DNA of 14,125 nucleotides from JAZDOH01 sp043798815. GTDB taxonomy: Bacteria; Patescibacteriota; Gracilibacteria; UM-FILTER-43-11. The stretch is taken from assembly GCA_043798815.1 (NCBI GenBank), contig JAZDOH010000008.1:1-14125 (forward strand), written 5' to 3'. This document shows, piece after piece, positions 5,629-11,449 of the stretch; within the stretch, counting starts at the first letter, position 1; each line of letters opens with the position of its first letter. The notes under the pieces were generated by a model. The model saw only the letters and a list, made by a program, of their open reading frames with translations. It did no database searches and was not told the DNA's origin. The translations under genes were made by a program, and so were the position numbers.

Positions 5629-6870
5629 TTATTTCGCTTCTTCAAGTTTCACTTTCACTTCAATCGTCTCGCCGCTGCGCCACACGCTGAGTGTGATGGT
5701 GTCACCCGGTTTTTTTTGGCTGATGAGCACGTGAAGGGGCTGTTCCGGAGTTATCTGCTCTCCATCCACCTCAAGGATCACATCTTTTATTTTAAGACCC
5801 GCTTTTTCGGCCGGGCTGCCGGGAACCACGGCGAATTCCCCTTTGGCTTCATCCCCGGTGAGGAGCGCGCCGCCCTTCACATCGATTTGCAGCTCTTTGG
5901 CTTTAACTTCATCCAACACCATAAAACGCACCCCCAAATAAGGCCGCACAATTTTACCGTGTTCTTTAACGCTTTGAATCACGTTTTTCACGTCGTTGAT
6001 GGAAATGGCGAAGCCGATTCCCTGGGCGTTGGCAGCGATAGCCGTGTTAATGCCGATCACTTCACCTTCTAAGTTCACCAGCGGTCCGCCCGAATTGCCC
6101 GGATTGATGGCCGCGTCTGTTTGGATGAGATTGACCAGATTTTCTGTGGAATTAATCGATCCGGCGGCAATGGAACGGCCTTTGGCGCTGATAACCCCCA
6201 CCGTCACGGTGTTTTCATATTCCGCCAGGGCATTGCCGATGGCGATCACGCGCTGGCCCACCTGGATTTTATCCGAATCGCCGAGAGAAGCCGCTTTTAG
6301 CCCTTTCACATCATTTCCATCCGCATCTTTCAACCGAAGCACCGCGATGTCGTTGATGTTGTCGCGGCTCAACACTTCCGCGTTATATTCCGTTTGATCA
6401 TTCAGAATCACGGTGTAGCTGGCATCAGGATCCTGAACCACATGACGATTCGTCACCACCAGCCCGTCTTCGCTCACAATAAAGCCGGAACCGCCTCCCA
6501 CTTTGCGTTTTTCGGTGCGTACGTTTCCCTGAGAATCCCGATCGGGTTGCGGAGCCTGGAAAGGAACCCCGAAATTAAAGAAGGGGTCATTGTTGAAAAA
6601 ATCGTTCAAATTCAGGCTTCCTTGCCGGTACAACGGTAAATCTTTGCTAATCACTACGCTCACCACGCTGGGGCTCACGCGTTTGACGGTATCAATCACC
6701 GTGGACTCTTCTTCCACCACCTGCTGGCGGACGGAATTTTGCGCTTCTTGTTCGGGGCTGGTTGCCGGCTTAGTCCAGTAATTCACCGTTAAAACTCCCC
6801 CCAAAACGCCCCCGACCAAAGCCATGACAAGCGTGAGCGCGATCATGACAAAAGAATTGCGTCGTTCCAT
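5629..6870 (-). CDS. htrA: HtrA/Deg-type serine protease, membrane-anchored, one PDZ domain
   Basis: Degrades misfolded or specific substrates outside the cytoplasmic membrane. The 413-residue product has an N-terminal membrane anchor (about residues 8-30, SFVMIALTLVMALVGG), a trypsin-like domain with catalytic His143 (TNRHVV), Asp174 (NDIAVLRL) and Ser260 (GNSGGPL), and a single C-terminal PDZ domain (about 311-409). This is DegS/HtrA layout and length. ATG 6870 was chosen over the in-frame ATG 6906 because a consensus TATAAT -10 box overlaps the latter, putting the transcript start near 6898 and downstream of it. The leader is about 28 nt without a Shine-Dalgarno. It follows ligA in the same direction, with its own promoter in the gap. 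Confidence 0.93.
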   Translation of the reverse strand: MERRNSFVMIALTLVMALVGGVLGGVLTVNYWTKPATSPEQEAQNSVRQQVVEEESTVIDTVKRVSPSVVSVVISKDLPLYRQGSLNLNDFFNNDPFFNFGVPFQAPQPDRDSQGNVRTEKRKVGGGSGFIVSEDGLVVTNRHVVQDPDASYTVILNDQTEYNAEVLSRDNINDIAVLRLKDADGNDVKGLKAASLGDSDKIQVGQRVIAIGNALAEYENTVTVGVISAKGRSIAAGSINSTENLVNLIQTDAAINPGNSGGPLVNLEGEVIGINTAIAANAQGIGFAISINDVKNVIQSVKEHGKIVRPYLGVRFMVLDEVKAKELQIDVKGGALLTGDEAKGEFAVVPGSPAEKAGLKIKDVILEVDGEQITPEQPLHVLISQKKPGDTITLSVWRSGETIEVKVKLEEAK

Positions 6871-6904
6871 AGGTTTTAGATTTAAAAAATAAAGGGCGAC
6901 CCCC

Positions 6905-6932
6905 ATTATAGACCCGGCTTTTCTTCAATCAA
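6905..6932 (-). promoter_or_regulatory. htrA: Promoter of htrA
   Basis: On the minus strand: TTGATT (6932-6927), 16-bp spacer, perfect TATAAT (6910-6905). It rules out ATG 6906 as the htrA start, because that codon overlaps the -10 box. Confidence 0.65.
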
Positions 6933-6949
6933 GACCCCCCTTGCTTTTT

Positions 6950-9091
6950 CTATTGAACCATTTTTAAAAACATCGCCTCATCTATCACCTTCACTCCCAG
7001 CTTTTCGGCGGTATCATATTTGCTGCCCGGTTCAGAACCTGCTAAAAGATAATTTGTATTTTTACTCACGGAGGAACTTACATGCCCCCCGTGTTGCTTG
7101 ATCATGGCTTTGGCGGCGTCGCGGCTGAGCGTTGGAAGAGTTCCGGTGATCACAAACGTGAGATCGGCCAGTTGGTTGCCCTTTTTTTGGGCGCTGATTC
7201 CGGTGAGTTTTACGCCCGCCTTTTCCAGTTTTTTGAGCAGGATTTCCGTGTGCGGATCATGAATCCATTCATAAAGAGAGGCGCCCACGATGTCGCCAAT
7301 GCCTTCGATCTGCTGTAAATCCTCTAACTTGAGCGCCTTGAGGGCTTTCACCAGATCTCCGATTTCACTCACTTCAGCCGTATTGCCTTCGGTTGCCTTT
7401 GCGAACAGCGTGAGCTGGTTTCGTTTGACCTCCCCCTTCAGCTGGATCGTATGAGAGGGGAGTGGAAGCGTTTGTGCCAGCACGTCCGCCGTTTCTTCCC
7501 CCACGTGCCGAATGCCCATGGCAAAAAGGAAGCGGGGCAATGAAACGAGTTTTGCCTTTTCGATGGAGTTCAGAAGGTTTTTGGTCTTTTTGTCTTTAAA
7601 AAATGGCAGCTGCAGTAGCGCTTCATCCGTCAGCGTGAAGAAATCGGCGGGGTCTTCAATCAGCTGCTGATCCAGCAATCCCTCAATCACTTTTTCTCCA
7701 AGGCCGTCGATGTCAAAAGCGTGACGCGACACAAAGTGCTCCAATTGCTGTTGATGAACCGCGAAGCATTTGGGATTCACACAGCGATGCGCCGCCTCAC
7801 CCTCCACCCGTGTCACAGCTCCGCCACACACGGGACACGTCGCGGGCATGTGGAACTTTTTTTCTTTCCCCGTCCGCAAATCCGTTAAAACCTGCACCAC
7901 TTCGGGAATGATGTCTCCGGCTTTTTGGATGATTACCGTATCGCCGATCCGCACATCCTTCCGCTCAATTTCATCCGCGTTGTGCAGGGTGGCTCGGCTC
8001 ACCGTGCTTCCCGCCACCTGAGTGGGTTCCAGAAAAGCCACGGGCGTTAAAACCCCCGTCCGCCCCACCTGCACCTGAATGTTCAGCACCTTGCTCGTGG
8101 ACTGCTCCGCCGGAAACTTGAACGCGATGGCCCATCGCGGTGACTTGGCCGTAGAACCCAAAAGCTTTTGATGCCGGAACGAATTCACTTTGACCACCAA
8201 TCCATCAATTTGGTAGGGGAGTGAGGAGTGCTTTTTTCCCCAATGCTGATATTCCTTGAGCACGGAATCGGTCGAGGAATGTTGAACAAAAAATTTGTTC
8301 ACACGGAATCCCAGTTTCCGCAGCAACTCCAGCAACTCTTTTTGACTCTTGGGTTGTTCCACCACCTCCTGCCTGCCGGCAGGCAAGGTACTTTCCGGAA
8401 ACGAAATGCCGTAAAAAAACATCTCCAGTTTCCGGCTCGCCGCCACCGCCGGATCCAATTGCCGCACCGTGCCCGCGGCCGCGTTGCGCGGATTCGCGAA
8501 CTGCTGATCGCCTTGCTCATTCAATTTTTTGAGCGCCTGTTTGCTCATGAACACCTCGCCCGTCACCTCAATCACCGGATAATCCGCCAAACTCATTCCT
8601 ACAATCTCATTCAGCTCCAGCGGCACCGCCTCAATCGTCCGCACCGCGTGCGTCACATCTTCCCCATACACCCCGTCCCCACGCGTGATGGCGCGGAAAT
8701 ACTTGCCGTGCTGGTAAATGAGCGAAAGGTTCAGTCCGTCGATTTTAAGTTCCGTGATGTAATCCGGTTTTTCCCCAGGCACCATCCGCTTGATCCGCTC
8801 TTCCCACTCCAAAAGCTCTTCCCCGGAAAAGCAGTCCGAAAGGGATTGTTTGGCCGTCAGGTGTTTGATTTTGGCAAACTTTCCACTAAGCGCGCTCCCT
8901 ACCCGTTGCGTCGGCGAATCCGGCGTCACAAACTCCGGGAACTCCCTTTCCAGCTCCTCCAGCTCCCGCTTAATCTTATCCCGCGCCGCCTCACTCACCT
9001 CATTTTTATCCAGCACAAAATAGTCGTAATTCCACTTTTTCAACCACGTTTTGAGCTTCCCGATCCGTTGCTTAGCCTCTTGTTTCTGCAT
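6950..9091 (-). CDS. ligA: NAD+-dependent DNA ligase LigA
   Basis: Seals nicks in DNA with NAD+ as AMP donor during replication and repair. The 713-residue product has the full order: Ia region (1-65), adenylation domain with nucleophile Lys116 in ELKIDG, SPRWAIAFKFPAE, OB fold, four-Cys zinc finger (Cys419, 422, 437, 442), helix-hairpin-helix repeats (about 450-610) and a BRCT domain (643-713). In region Ia the residues aligned with E. coli Tyr22, His23, Asp32, Tyr35 and Asp36 read Tyr, Phe, Glu, Arg and Asp, so three of five differ. The PAGRQ peptide at 237-241 comes from an inserted palindromic repeat. A loop around 551-580 (containing FAKATEG) also seems inserted. ATG 9091 may be the first base of the mRNA. 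Confidence 0.97.
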   Translation of the reverse strand: MQKQEAKQRIGKLKTWLKKWNYDYFVLDKNEVSEAARDKIKRELEELEREFPEFVTPDSPTQRVGSALSGKFAKIKHLTAKQSLSDCFSGEELLEWEERIKRMVPGEKPDYITELKIDGLNLSLIYQHGKYFRAITRGDGVYGEDVTHAVRTIEAVPLELNEIVGMSLADYPVIEVTGEVFMSKQALKKLNEQGDQQFANPRNAAAGTVRQLDPAVAASRKLEMFFYGISFPESTLPAGRQEVVEQPKSQKELLELLRKLGFRVNKFFVQHSSTDSVLKEYQHWGKKHSSLPYQIDGLVVKVNSFRHQKLLGSTAKSPRWAIAFKFPAEQSTSKVLNIQVQVGRTGVLTPVAFLEPTQVAGSTVSRATLHNADEIERKDVRIGDTVIIQKAGDIIPEVVQVLTDLRTGKEKKFHMPATCPVCGGAVTRVEGEAAHRCVNPKCFAVHQQQLEHFVSRHAFDIDGLGEKVIEGLLDQQLIEDPADFFTLTDEALLQLPFFKDKKTKNLLNSIEKAKLVSLPRFLFAMGIRHVGEETADVLAQTLPLPSHTIQLKGEVKRNQLTLFAKATEGNTAEVSEIGDLVKALKALKLEDLQQIEGIGDIVGASLYEWIHDPHTEILLKKLEKAGVKLTGISAQKKGNQLADLTFVITGTLPTLSRDAAKAMIKQHGGHVSSSVSKNTNYLLAGSEPGSKYDTAEKLGVKVIDEAMFLKMVQ
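8370..8387 (-). repeat. Palindromic coding repeat, copy 1 (PAGRQ), inside ligA
   Basis: TGCCTGCCGGCAGGCA is a perfect 16-bp palindrome (8370-8385). With flanking bases the same 18-mer TGCCTGCCGGCAGGCAGG occurs, on the opposite strand, at 11075-11092. In ligA it is read in frame as Pro-Ala-Gly-Arg-Gln, in a surface-loop-like position between adenylation-domain segments. Confidence 0.7.
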
Positions 9092-9097
9092 GCCCCC

Positions 9098-9125
9098 ATT
9101 TTAATCCACCCGGCGGAGAAATAAA
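9098..9125 (-). promoter_or_regulatory. ligA: Possible promoter of ligA
   Basis: On the minus strand TAAAAT (9103-9098) ends 7 bp before the ligA ATG. The best -35 with a 16-bp spacer is TTTATT (9125-9120). If correct, transcription starts at or within a base of ATG 9091, giving a leaderless mRNA. Confidence 0.35.
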
Positions 9126-9132
9126 GGGGTAA

Positions 9133-9239
9133 AAGTTCGCTTAACCCACAGAATTTAGTTGTTATTCGGAAAACAATGCGTATAAAATCGAGTTGTACGC
9201 CATGGCGGAATCGACGAATAACAAAAATTTTGACGGCTA
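9133..9239 (+). repeat. Left arm of an imperfect long inverted repeat
   Basis: Five blocks match the right arm (9575-9667) in inverted order: AAGTTCGCTTA (9133-9143), CGTATAAAA (9179-9187), TTGTACG (9193-9199), TGGCGGAATC (9203-9212) and AAATTTTGACGGCTA (9225-9239). The arm also folds on itself: TTGTTATTCG (9159-9168) is the perfect complement of CGAATAACAA (9215-9224). It contains an outward-to-inward promoter-like pair, TTGTTA (9159-9164), 16 bp, TATAAA (9181-9186). Confidence 0.8.
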
Positions 9240-9243
9240 GGTA

Positions 9244-9272
9244 TTGAAATAAATTAGATGATGGGTGATAAT
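9244..9272 (+). promoter_or_regulatory. Promoter of the 93-residue cassette gene
   Basis: TTGAAA (9244-9249), 17-bp spacer, GATAAT (9267-9272). It begins 5 bp inside the left inverted-repeat arm. The predicted start is near 9279, about 17 nt before ATG 9296. Confidence 0.6.
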
Positions 9273-9295
9273 CGCAACCATTACTTATTACAACT

Positions 9296-9577
9296 ATGGA
9301 GACAGGCGGATGCGAACAATTTAATGAAATAATGGCTCGGGGAATACCTACGGACTCAACAGAGGCCAAATTCACGGAAGATCATATTATGTGTTGCTCC
9401 GATCATGCCGCGAGATTATTTGGTTGTAGACAAGGCATGCTAGAGGTTTTTGACTTGGTTGAACAGGTCGGTCGAGATTTGAATATAGTTGTAGAGGCTA
9501 CCGAAGCCAAAAATCCTTACGAAGACAAATTGCGGCGAGCACATGCAATACTGCGTCAAATTTGGGACAAAAAATAG
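9296..9577 (+). CDS. Unrecognised 93-residue protein carried between inverted repeats
   Basis: I do not recognise this family. The product is acidic to neutral, with a central HIMCCSDHAARLFGC segment (residues 30-44; Cys33, Cys34, Cys44, His30, His37) that might bind metal, then a helical-looking region and a basic end (KLRRAHAILRQIWDKK). There is no signal peptide or membrane helix. Its stop codon TAG (9575-9577) is made of the first three bases of the right inverted-repeat arm, and its promoter starts just inside the left arm, so promoter plus gene fill the space between the arms. Such a layout suggests mobile cargo or a toxin/antitoxin-size gene; neither role can be shown from sequence. 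Confidence 0.55.
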   Translation: METGGCEQFNEIMARGIPTDSTEAKFTEDHIMCCSDHAARLFGCRQGMLEVFDLVEQVGRDLNIVVEATEAKNPYEDKLRRAHAILRQIWDKK

Positions 9578-9667
9578 CCGTCAAAATTTCTGTTCGCCTG
9601 CGGGCGGATTCCGCCACGGACGTACAACAAATCGTTTTATACGAAGTTCTTCACGCTAAGCGAACTT
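9575..9667 (-). repeat. Right arm of the imperfect long inverted repeat
   Basis: Matching blocks on the plus strand: TAGCCGTCAAAATTT (9575-9589, 15 bp identical to the left arm in reverse complement), GATTCCGCCA (9607-9616), CGTACAA (9621-9627), TTTTATACG (9635-9643) and TAAGCGAACTT (9657-9667). Between the first two blocks it holds a GC-rich CGCCTGCGGGCGGA palindrome-like segment absent from the left arm, probably a later insertion. No clear target-site duplication was seen outside the arms. Confidence 0.8.
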
Positions 9668-9709
9668 CTCCTGGTTTCAAAAGAGTCCTCGACAGGAAGG
9701 AAGTTAGTC

Positions 9710-9750
9710 GGTGACAAAATGTCACCAAGTGAGCTCGTCACAAGATGTGA
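9710..9750. repeat. Two small hairpins after the cassette
   Basis: GGTGACA-AAA-TGTCACC (9710-9726, 7-bp stem) and TCACA-AGA-TGTGA (9738-9750, 5-bp stem), both with 3-nt A/G loops. They lie in the non-coding part of 9668-10112 and resemble the small hairpins found at insertion-sequence ends. Confidence 0.35.
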
Positions 9751-9767
9751 TCAACTGAAGTAATTAT

Positions 9768-9814
9768 CCACCGGCATAGCCGGTGGCTTTAAAGGAAAGC
9801 CCCTGGAAGGGGCT
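9768..9814. repeat. Paired GC-rich hairpins, likely IS200/IS605-type element end
   Basis: CCACCGGC-ATA-GCCGGTGG (9768-9786) and AGCCCCT-GGA-AGGGGCT (9798-9814) are perfect 8-bp and 7-bp stems with 3-nt loops. Subterminal hairpins are used by IS200/IS605 transposases for end recognition, and a possible transposase 3' remnant lies next to them on the minus strand. Confidence 0.45.
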
Positions 9815-9830
9815 AGGGGGGCTGAGACTG

Positions 9831-9941
9831 TCAGGTCCAGCGGAGGTCGAGCTGTTCACCGTCGATGTAACGGTCTTTTTTCCATTGGTCCCGGACATAT
9901 TTCCGGACAATCTCTTTGTCGATCCCGATGGTGCGGACGAA
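9831..9941 (-). pseudogene. tnpA: Possible 3' remnant of an IS200/IS605-type transposase
   Basis: On the minus strand a 36-codon frame begins after an in-frame TAA (9944-9942) and reads TIGIDKEIVRKYVRDQW, then KKDRYIDGEQLDL, ending at TGA 9833-9831. The pattern of Gly-Ile-Asp followed by (I/V)xxYV(R)xQ resembles the C-terminal helix of Y1 (HUH) transposases. No HUH motif or N-terminal part is found upstream, so the copy is a fragment. The family call is from pattern memory, not a search. Confidence 0.35.
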
Positions 9942-10062
9942 TTAAATAAAGCGGAATGAAGTGGCGATGCATTGTCACCGGTTGAAACTGGTGGCAAAGG
10001 ATGGAAAAATACGTCTTACCGATTATAGCCAAAACCGTGAATACATAACAATTTTAACCTGC

Positions 10063-10104
10063 TTTTCACGATTATGTTGACAAAACCGTGAAAAAGAATA
10101 CAAT
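10063..10104 (+). promoter_or_regulatory. fic promoter with operator-like inverted repeat
   Basis: Perfect TTGACA (10077-10082), 16-bp spacer, TACAAT (10099-10104, 5 of 6), the best promoter in the window. The predicted start falls at 10111-10113, on ATG 10113. TTTTCACG (10063-10070) lies just upstream of -35 and its complement CGTGAAAA (10087-10094) lies in the spacer. AAAACCGTGAATA at 10031-10043 is a further direct copy of AAAACCGTGAAAA (10082-10094). Confidence 0.65.
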
Positions 10105-10112
10105 GGTGACAT

Positions 10113-10988
10113 ATGACAAAAATACTGAATGTATTCAATAAAATAAATTCTCTCCGGGGGAGATACTATAAGTCATCCATCGGCAAGGATGCGCTTATTA
10201 AGTTGATCGCCGAAAGCGAAGTTTCAGAGCAGGTGTACAACTCTAACGCCATAGAGAACAGCACGCTCACACTGGAAGAAACCGAAAAAATACTGCTTCA
10301 GATTGATCTGGATCGATACATCACTGAACGGGAAATCTTTGAAGCAAAAAATTTGGCGCGAGTGGTGACCTACATAAACAAAAGAGCCAAGGAACAGGAA
10401 CTTGCCCTGGATGTAATTTTATCGATTCACAAAATGCTGCTTTCCAATATCCGCAATGACGTCGCCGGAAGATTCAGGAAAACCAATGAATTTGTCCGAG
10501 TGGGGAGCTATATTGCCCCAAATCCTAAAGAAGTGGTGAGCCGCCTTGAAAAAATGCTTTCGGAATACAATGCCGCAAGCCATGAAAATATCATCCGGCG
10601 CGTGACGAAATTACACCTGACTTTCGAACACACTCATCCATTTGTGGATGGTAACGGCCGGATCGGACGCGTCATCAACAACTATTTACTGATACGGGAA
10701 GGGTTTGTACCGATCAATATAAAATTCATCGATCGTAAAAAATACTATGAGGCATTTAGGGAATTTGACGCAAAAGGCGCAACTTCCATTATGGAAGAAA
10801 TTGTCGGAAAGGCATTAACCAACAGCTACCACAAACGATTGGCTTACCTGGAAGGCAAAAAAATCATCACTCTATCTGAGTACGCGAAAAGCAACAAATT
10901 TTCCCATTCTAACCTTATCAACAAAGCCGGCCGGCAGACCATTGAAGCTTTTTTAGAAAAAGGTATTTGGAAAATCGGTGTGGAATGA
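10113..10988 (+). CDS. Fic family protein AMP-transferase, class II, with C-terminal helix-turn-helix-like tail
   Basis: Fic enzymes transfer AMP (or another nucleotide moiety) from a nucleotide to Ser/Thr/Tyr of a target protein. The 291-residue product contains the full active-site motif HPFVDGNGRIGR (175-186) with catalytic His175, a flap region near FRKTNEFVRVGSY (121-133), and an N-terminal inhibitory motif SNAIEN (44-49) fitting (S/T)xxxE(G/N), which defines the class II arrangement with intramolecular autoinhibition by Glu48. The C-terminus (about 252-288) looks like a winged helix, LSEYAKSNKFSHSNLINKAG. No separate antitoxin ORF lies next to it, as expected for class II. The target is unknown. 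The CGTGAAAA sites in its promoter could be bound by its own C-terminal domain (inference). Confidence 0.92.
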   Translation: MTKILNVFNKINSLRGRYYKSSIGKDALIKLIAESEVSEQVYNSNAIENSTLTLEETEKILLQIDLDRYITEREIFEAKNLARVVTYINKRAKEQELALDVILSIHKMLLSNIRNDVAGRFRKTNEFVRVGSYIAPNPKEVVSRLEKMLSEYNAASHENIIRRVTKLHLTFEHTHPFVDGNGRIGRVINNYLLIREGFVPINIKFIDRKKYYEAFREFDAKGATSIMEEIVGKALTNSYHKRLAYLEGKKIITLSEYAKSNKFSHSNLINKAGRQTIEAFLEKGIWKIGVE

Positions 10989-10989
10989 A

Positions 10990-11017
10990 TTGAATAGCGG
11001 TGAAAAAGGTGTAAAAT
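10990..11017 (+). promoter_or_regulatory. Promoter of the EF-Tu-domain-like gene
   Basis: TTGAAT (10990-10995), 16-bp spacer, TAAAAT (11012-11017), starting immediately after the fic stop codon. The predicted start is about 23 nt before ATG 11047. Confidence 0.5.
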
Positions 11018-11046
11018 GAGGGCGTTTATCTACTAAAATCAATTTT

Positions 11047-11370
11047 ATGCCAACCAAAAAGAAATCACCGGCCATGCCTGCCGGCAGGCAGGCAAAAGCA
11101 AAAGCGAAAAAGGTCACAGTTAAAGGCCCCAAACCCGTGGGGCTGGTGACGCACTTTTACGGGAAAATCAACGTGGGCATCATCAAGCTAAAATCACCCG
11201 TAAAAATCGGCGACACGCTGAAGTTTGTGGGCAAACACGGCGAATTCACTCAGCCGCTCACTTCCATGCAATTTGAGCATCAGCCTATTGCCAAGGCGCC
11301 CAAAGGCAAAGAAGTGGGGATCAAGGTGAAGAAGCCCGTGCAGGAGGATGACTTGGTTTATTTGGCTTAA
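11047..11370 (+). CDS. Small stand-alone EF-Tu domain-2-like beta-barrel protein
   Basis: The 107-residue product has a Lys/Ala-rich N-terminal tail (residues 1-25), carrying a PAGRQ repeat peptide at 11-15, and one compact domain: VGLVTHFYGKINVGIIKL, then GDTLKFVGKHGEFTQPLTSMQFEHQPIAKAPKGKEVGIKV. That is the pattern of the second (beta-barrel) domain of translational GTPases and of the short 'elongation factor-like' proteins: GxV..y.gKi.VaiI.l, vGDtl...G, f.q.v.SMQ.....v..A..G..VGlkv. It has no GTPase domain. A role near the ribosome or tRNA is plausible, and the basic tail fits RNA contact; neither is demonstrated. Confidence 0.75.
   Translation: MPTKKKSPAMPAGRQAKAKAKKVTVKGPKPVGLVTHFYGKINVGIIKLKSPVKIGDTLKFVGKHGEFTQPLTSMQFEHQPIAKAPKGKEVGIKVKKPVQEDDLVYLA
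11075..11092 (+). repeat. Palindromic coding repeat, copy 2 (PAGRQ)
   Basis: The same 18-mer TGCCTGCCGGCAGGCAGG as in ligA, here read in frame as Met-Pro-Ala-Gly-Arg-Gln-Ala in the disordered N-terminal tail of the EF-Tu-domain-like protein. The first 16 bases form a perfect palindrome. Confidence 0.7.
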
Positions 11371-11381
11371 GGCGAGTTCCG

Positions 11382-11443
11382 GCACTTAAAACATTGTCTT
11401 TTTGAGAGAAATCTGATATAATTATTAGATAATTTTTAAGTGC
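11382..11443. promoter_or_regulatory. pilT: pilT promoter bracketed by a perfect 10-bp inverted repeat
   Basis: Promoter: TTGTCT (11394-11399), 17-bp spacer, perfect TATAAT (11417-11422), predicted start near 11429. Brackets: GCACTTAAAA (11382-11391) directly upstream of -35 and its exact complement TTTTAAGTGC (11434-11443) just after the start and 6 bp before ATG 11450. The right arm lies in the 5' leader of the mRNA. Confidence 0.6.
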
Positions 11444-11449
11444 GTTCTT

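Noticed and set aside
6871..6906. ATG 6906 as htrA start (12 extra residues).
   Set aside because: The codon overlaps a perfect TATAAT -10 box; the mRNA would start downstream of it.
8228..9124. 298-residue open frame antisense to ligA.
   Set aside because: It is Arg/His/Leu/Pro-rich, a typical shadow of a long coding frame, with no motif, and ligA is unambiguous.
9133..9240. Integron attC site in the left arm (GTTAAGC, fitting GTTRRRY, occurs on the minus strand at 9139-9145).
   Set aside because: No matching RYYYAAC partner or attC-type spacing, and the right arm has a changed core; one 7-mer is weak evidence.
9738..9766. CRP-type site (TGTGA...).
   Set aside because: The TCACA-AGA-TGTGA order is a tight hairpin, not the TGTGA-N6-TCACA operator arrangement.
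9764..9997. 77-residue minus-strand ORF.
   Set aside because: Ser/Thr/Pro-rich shadow in another frame of the hairpins and the transposase-like remnant; no motif.
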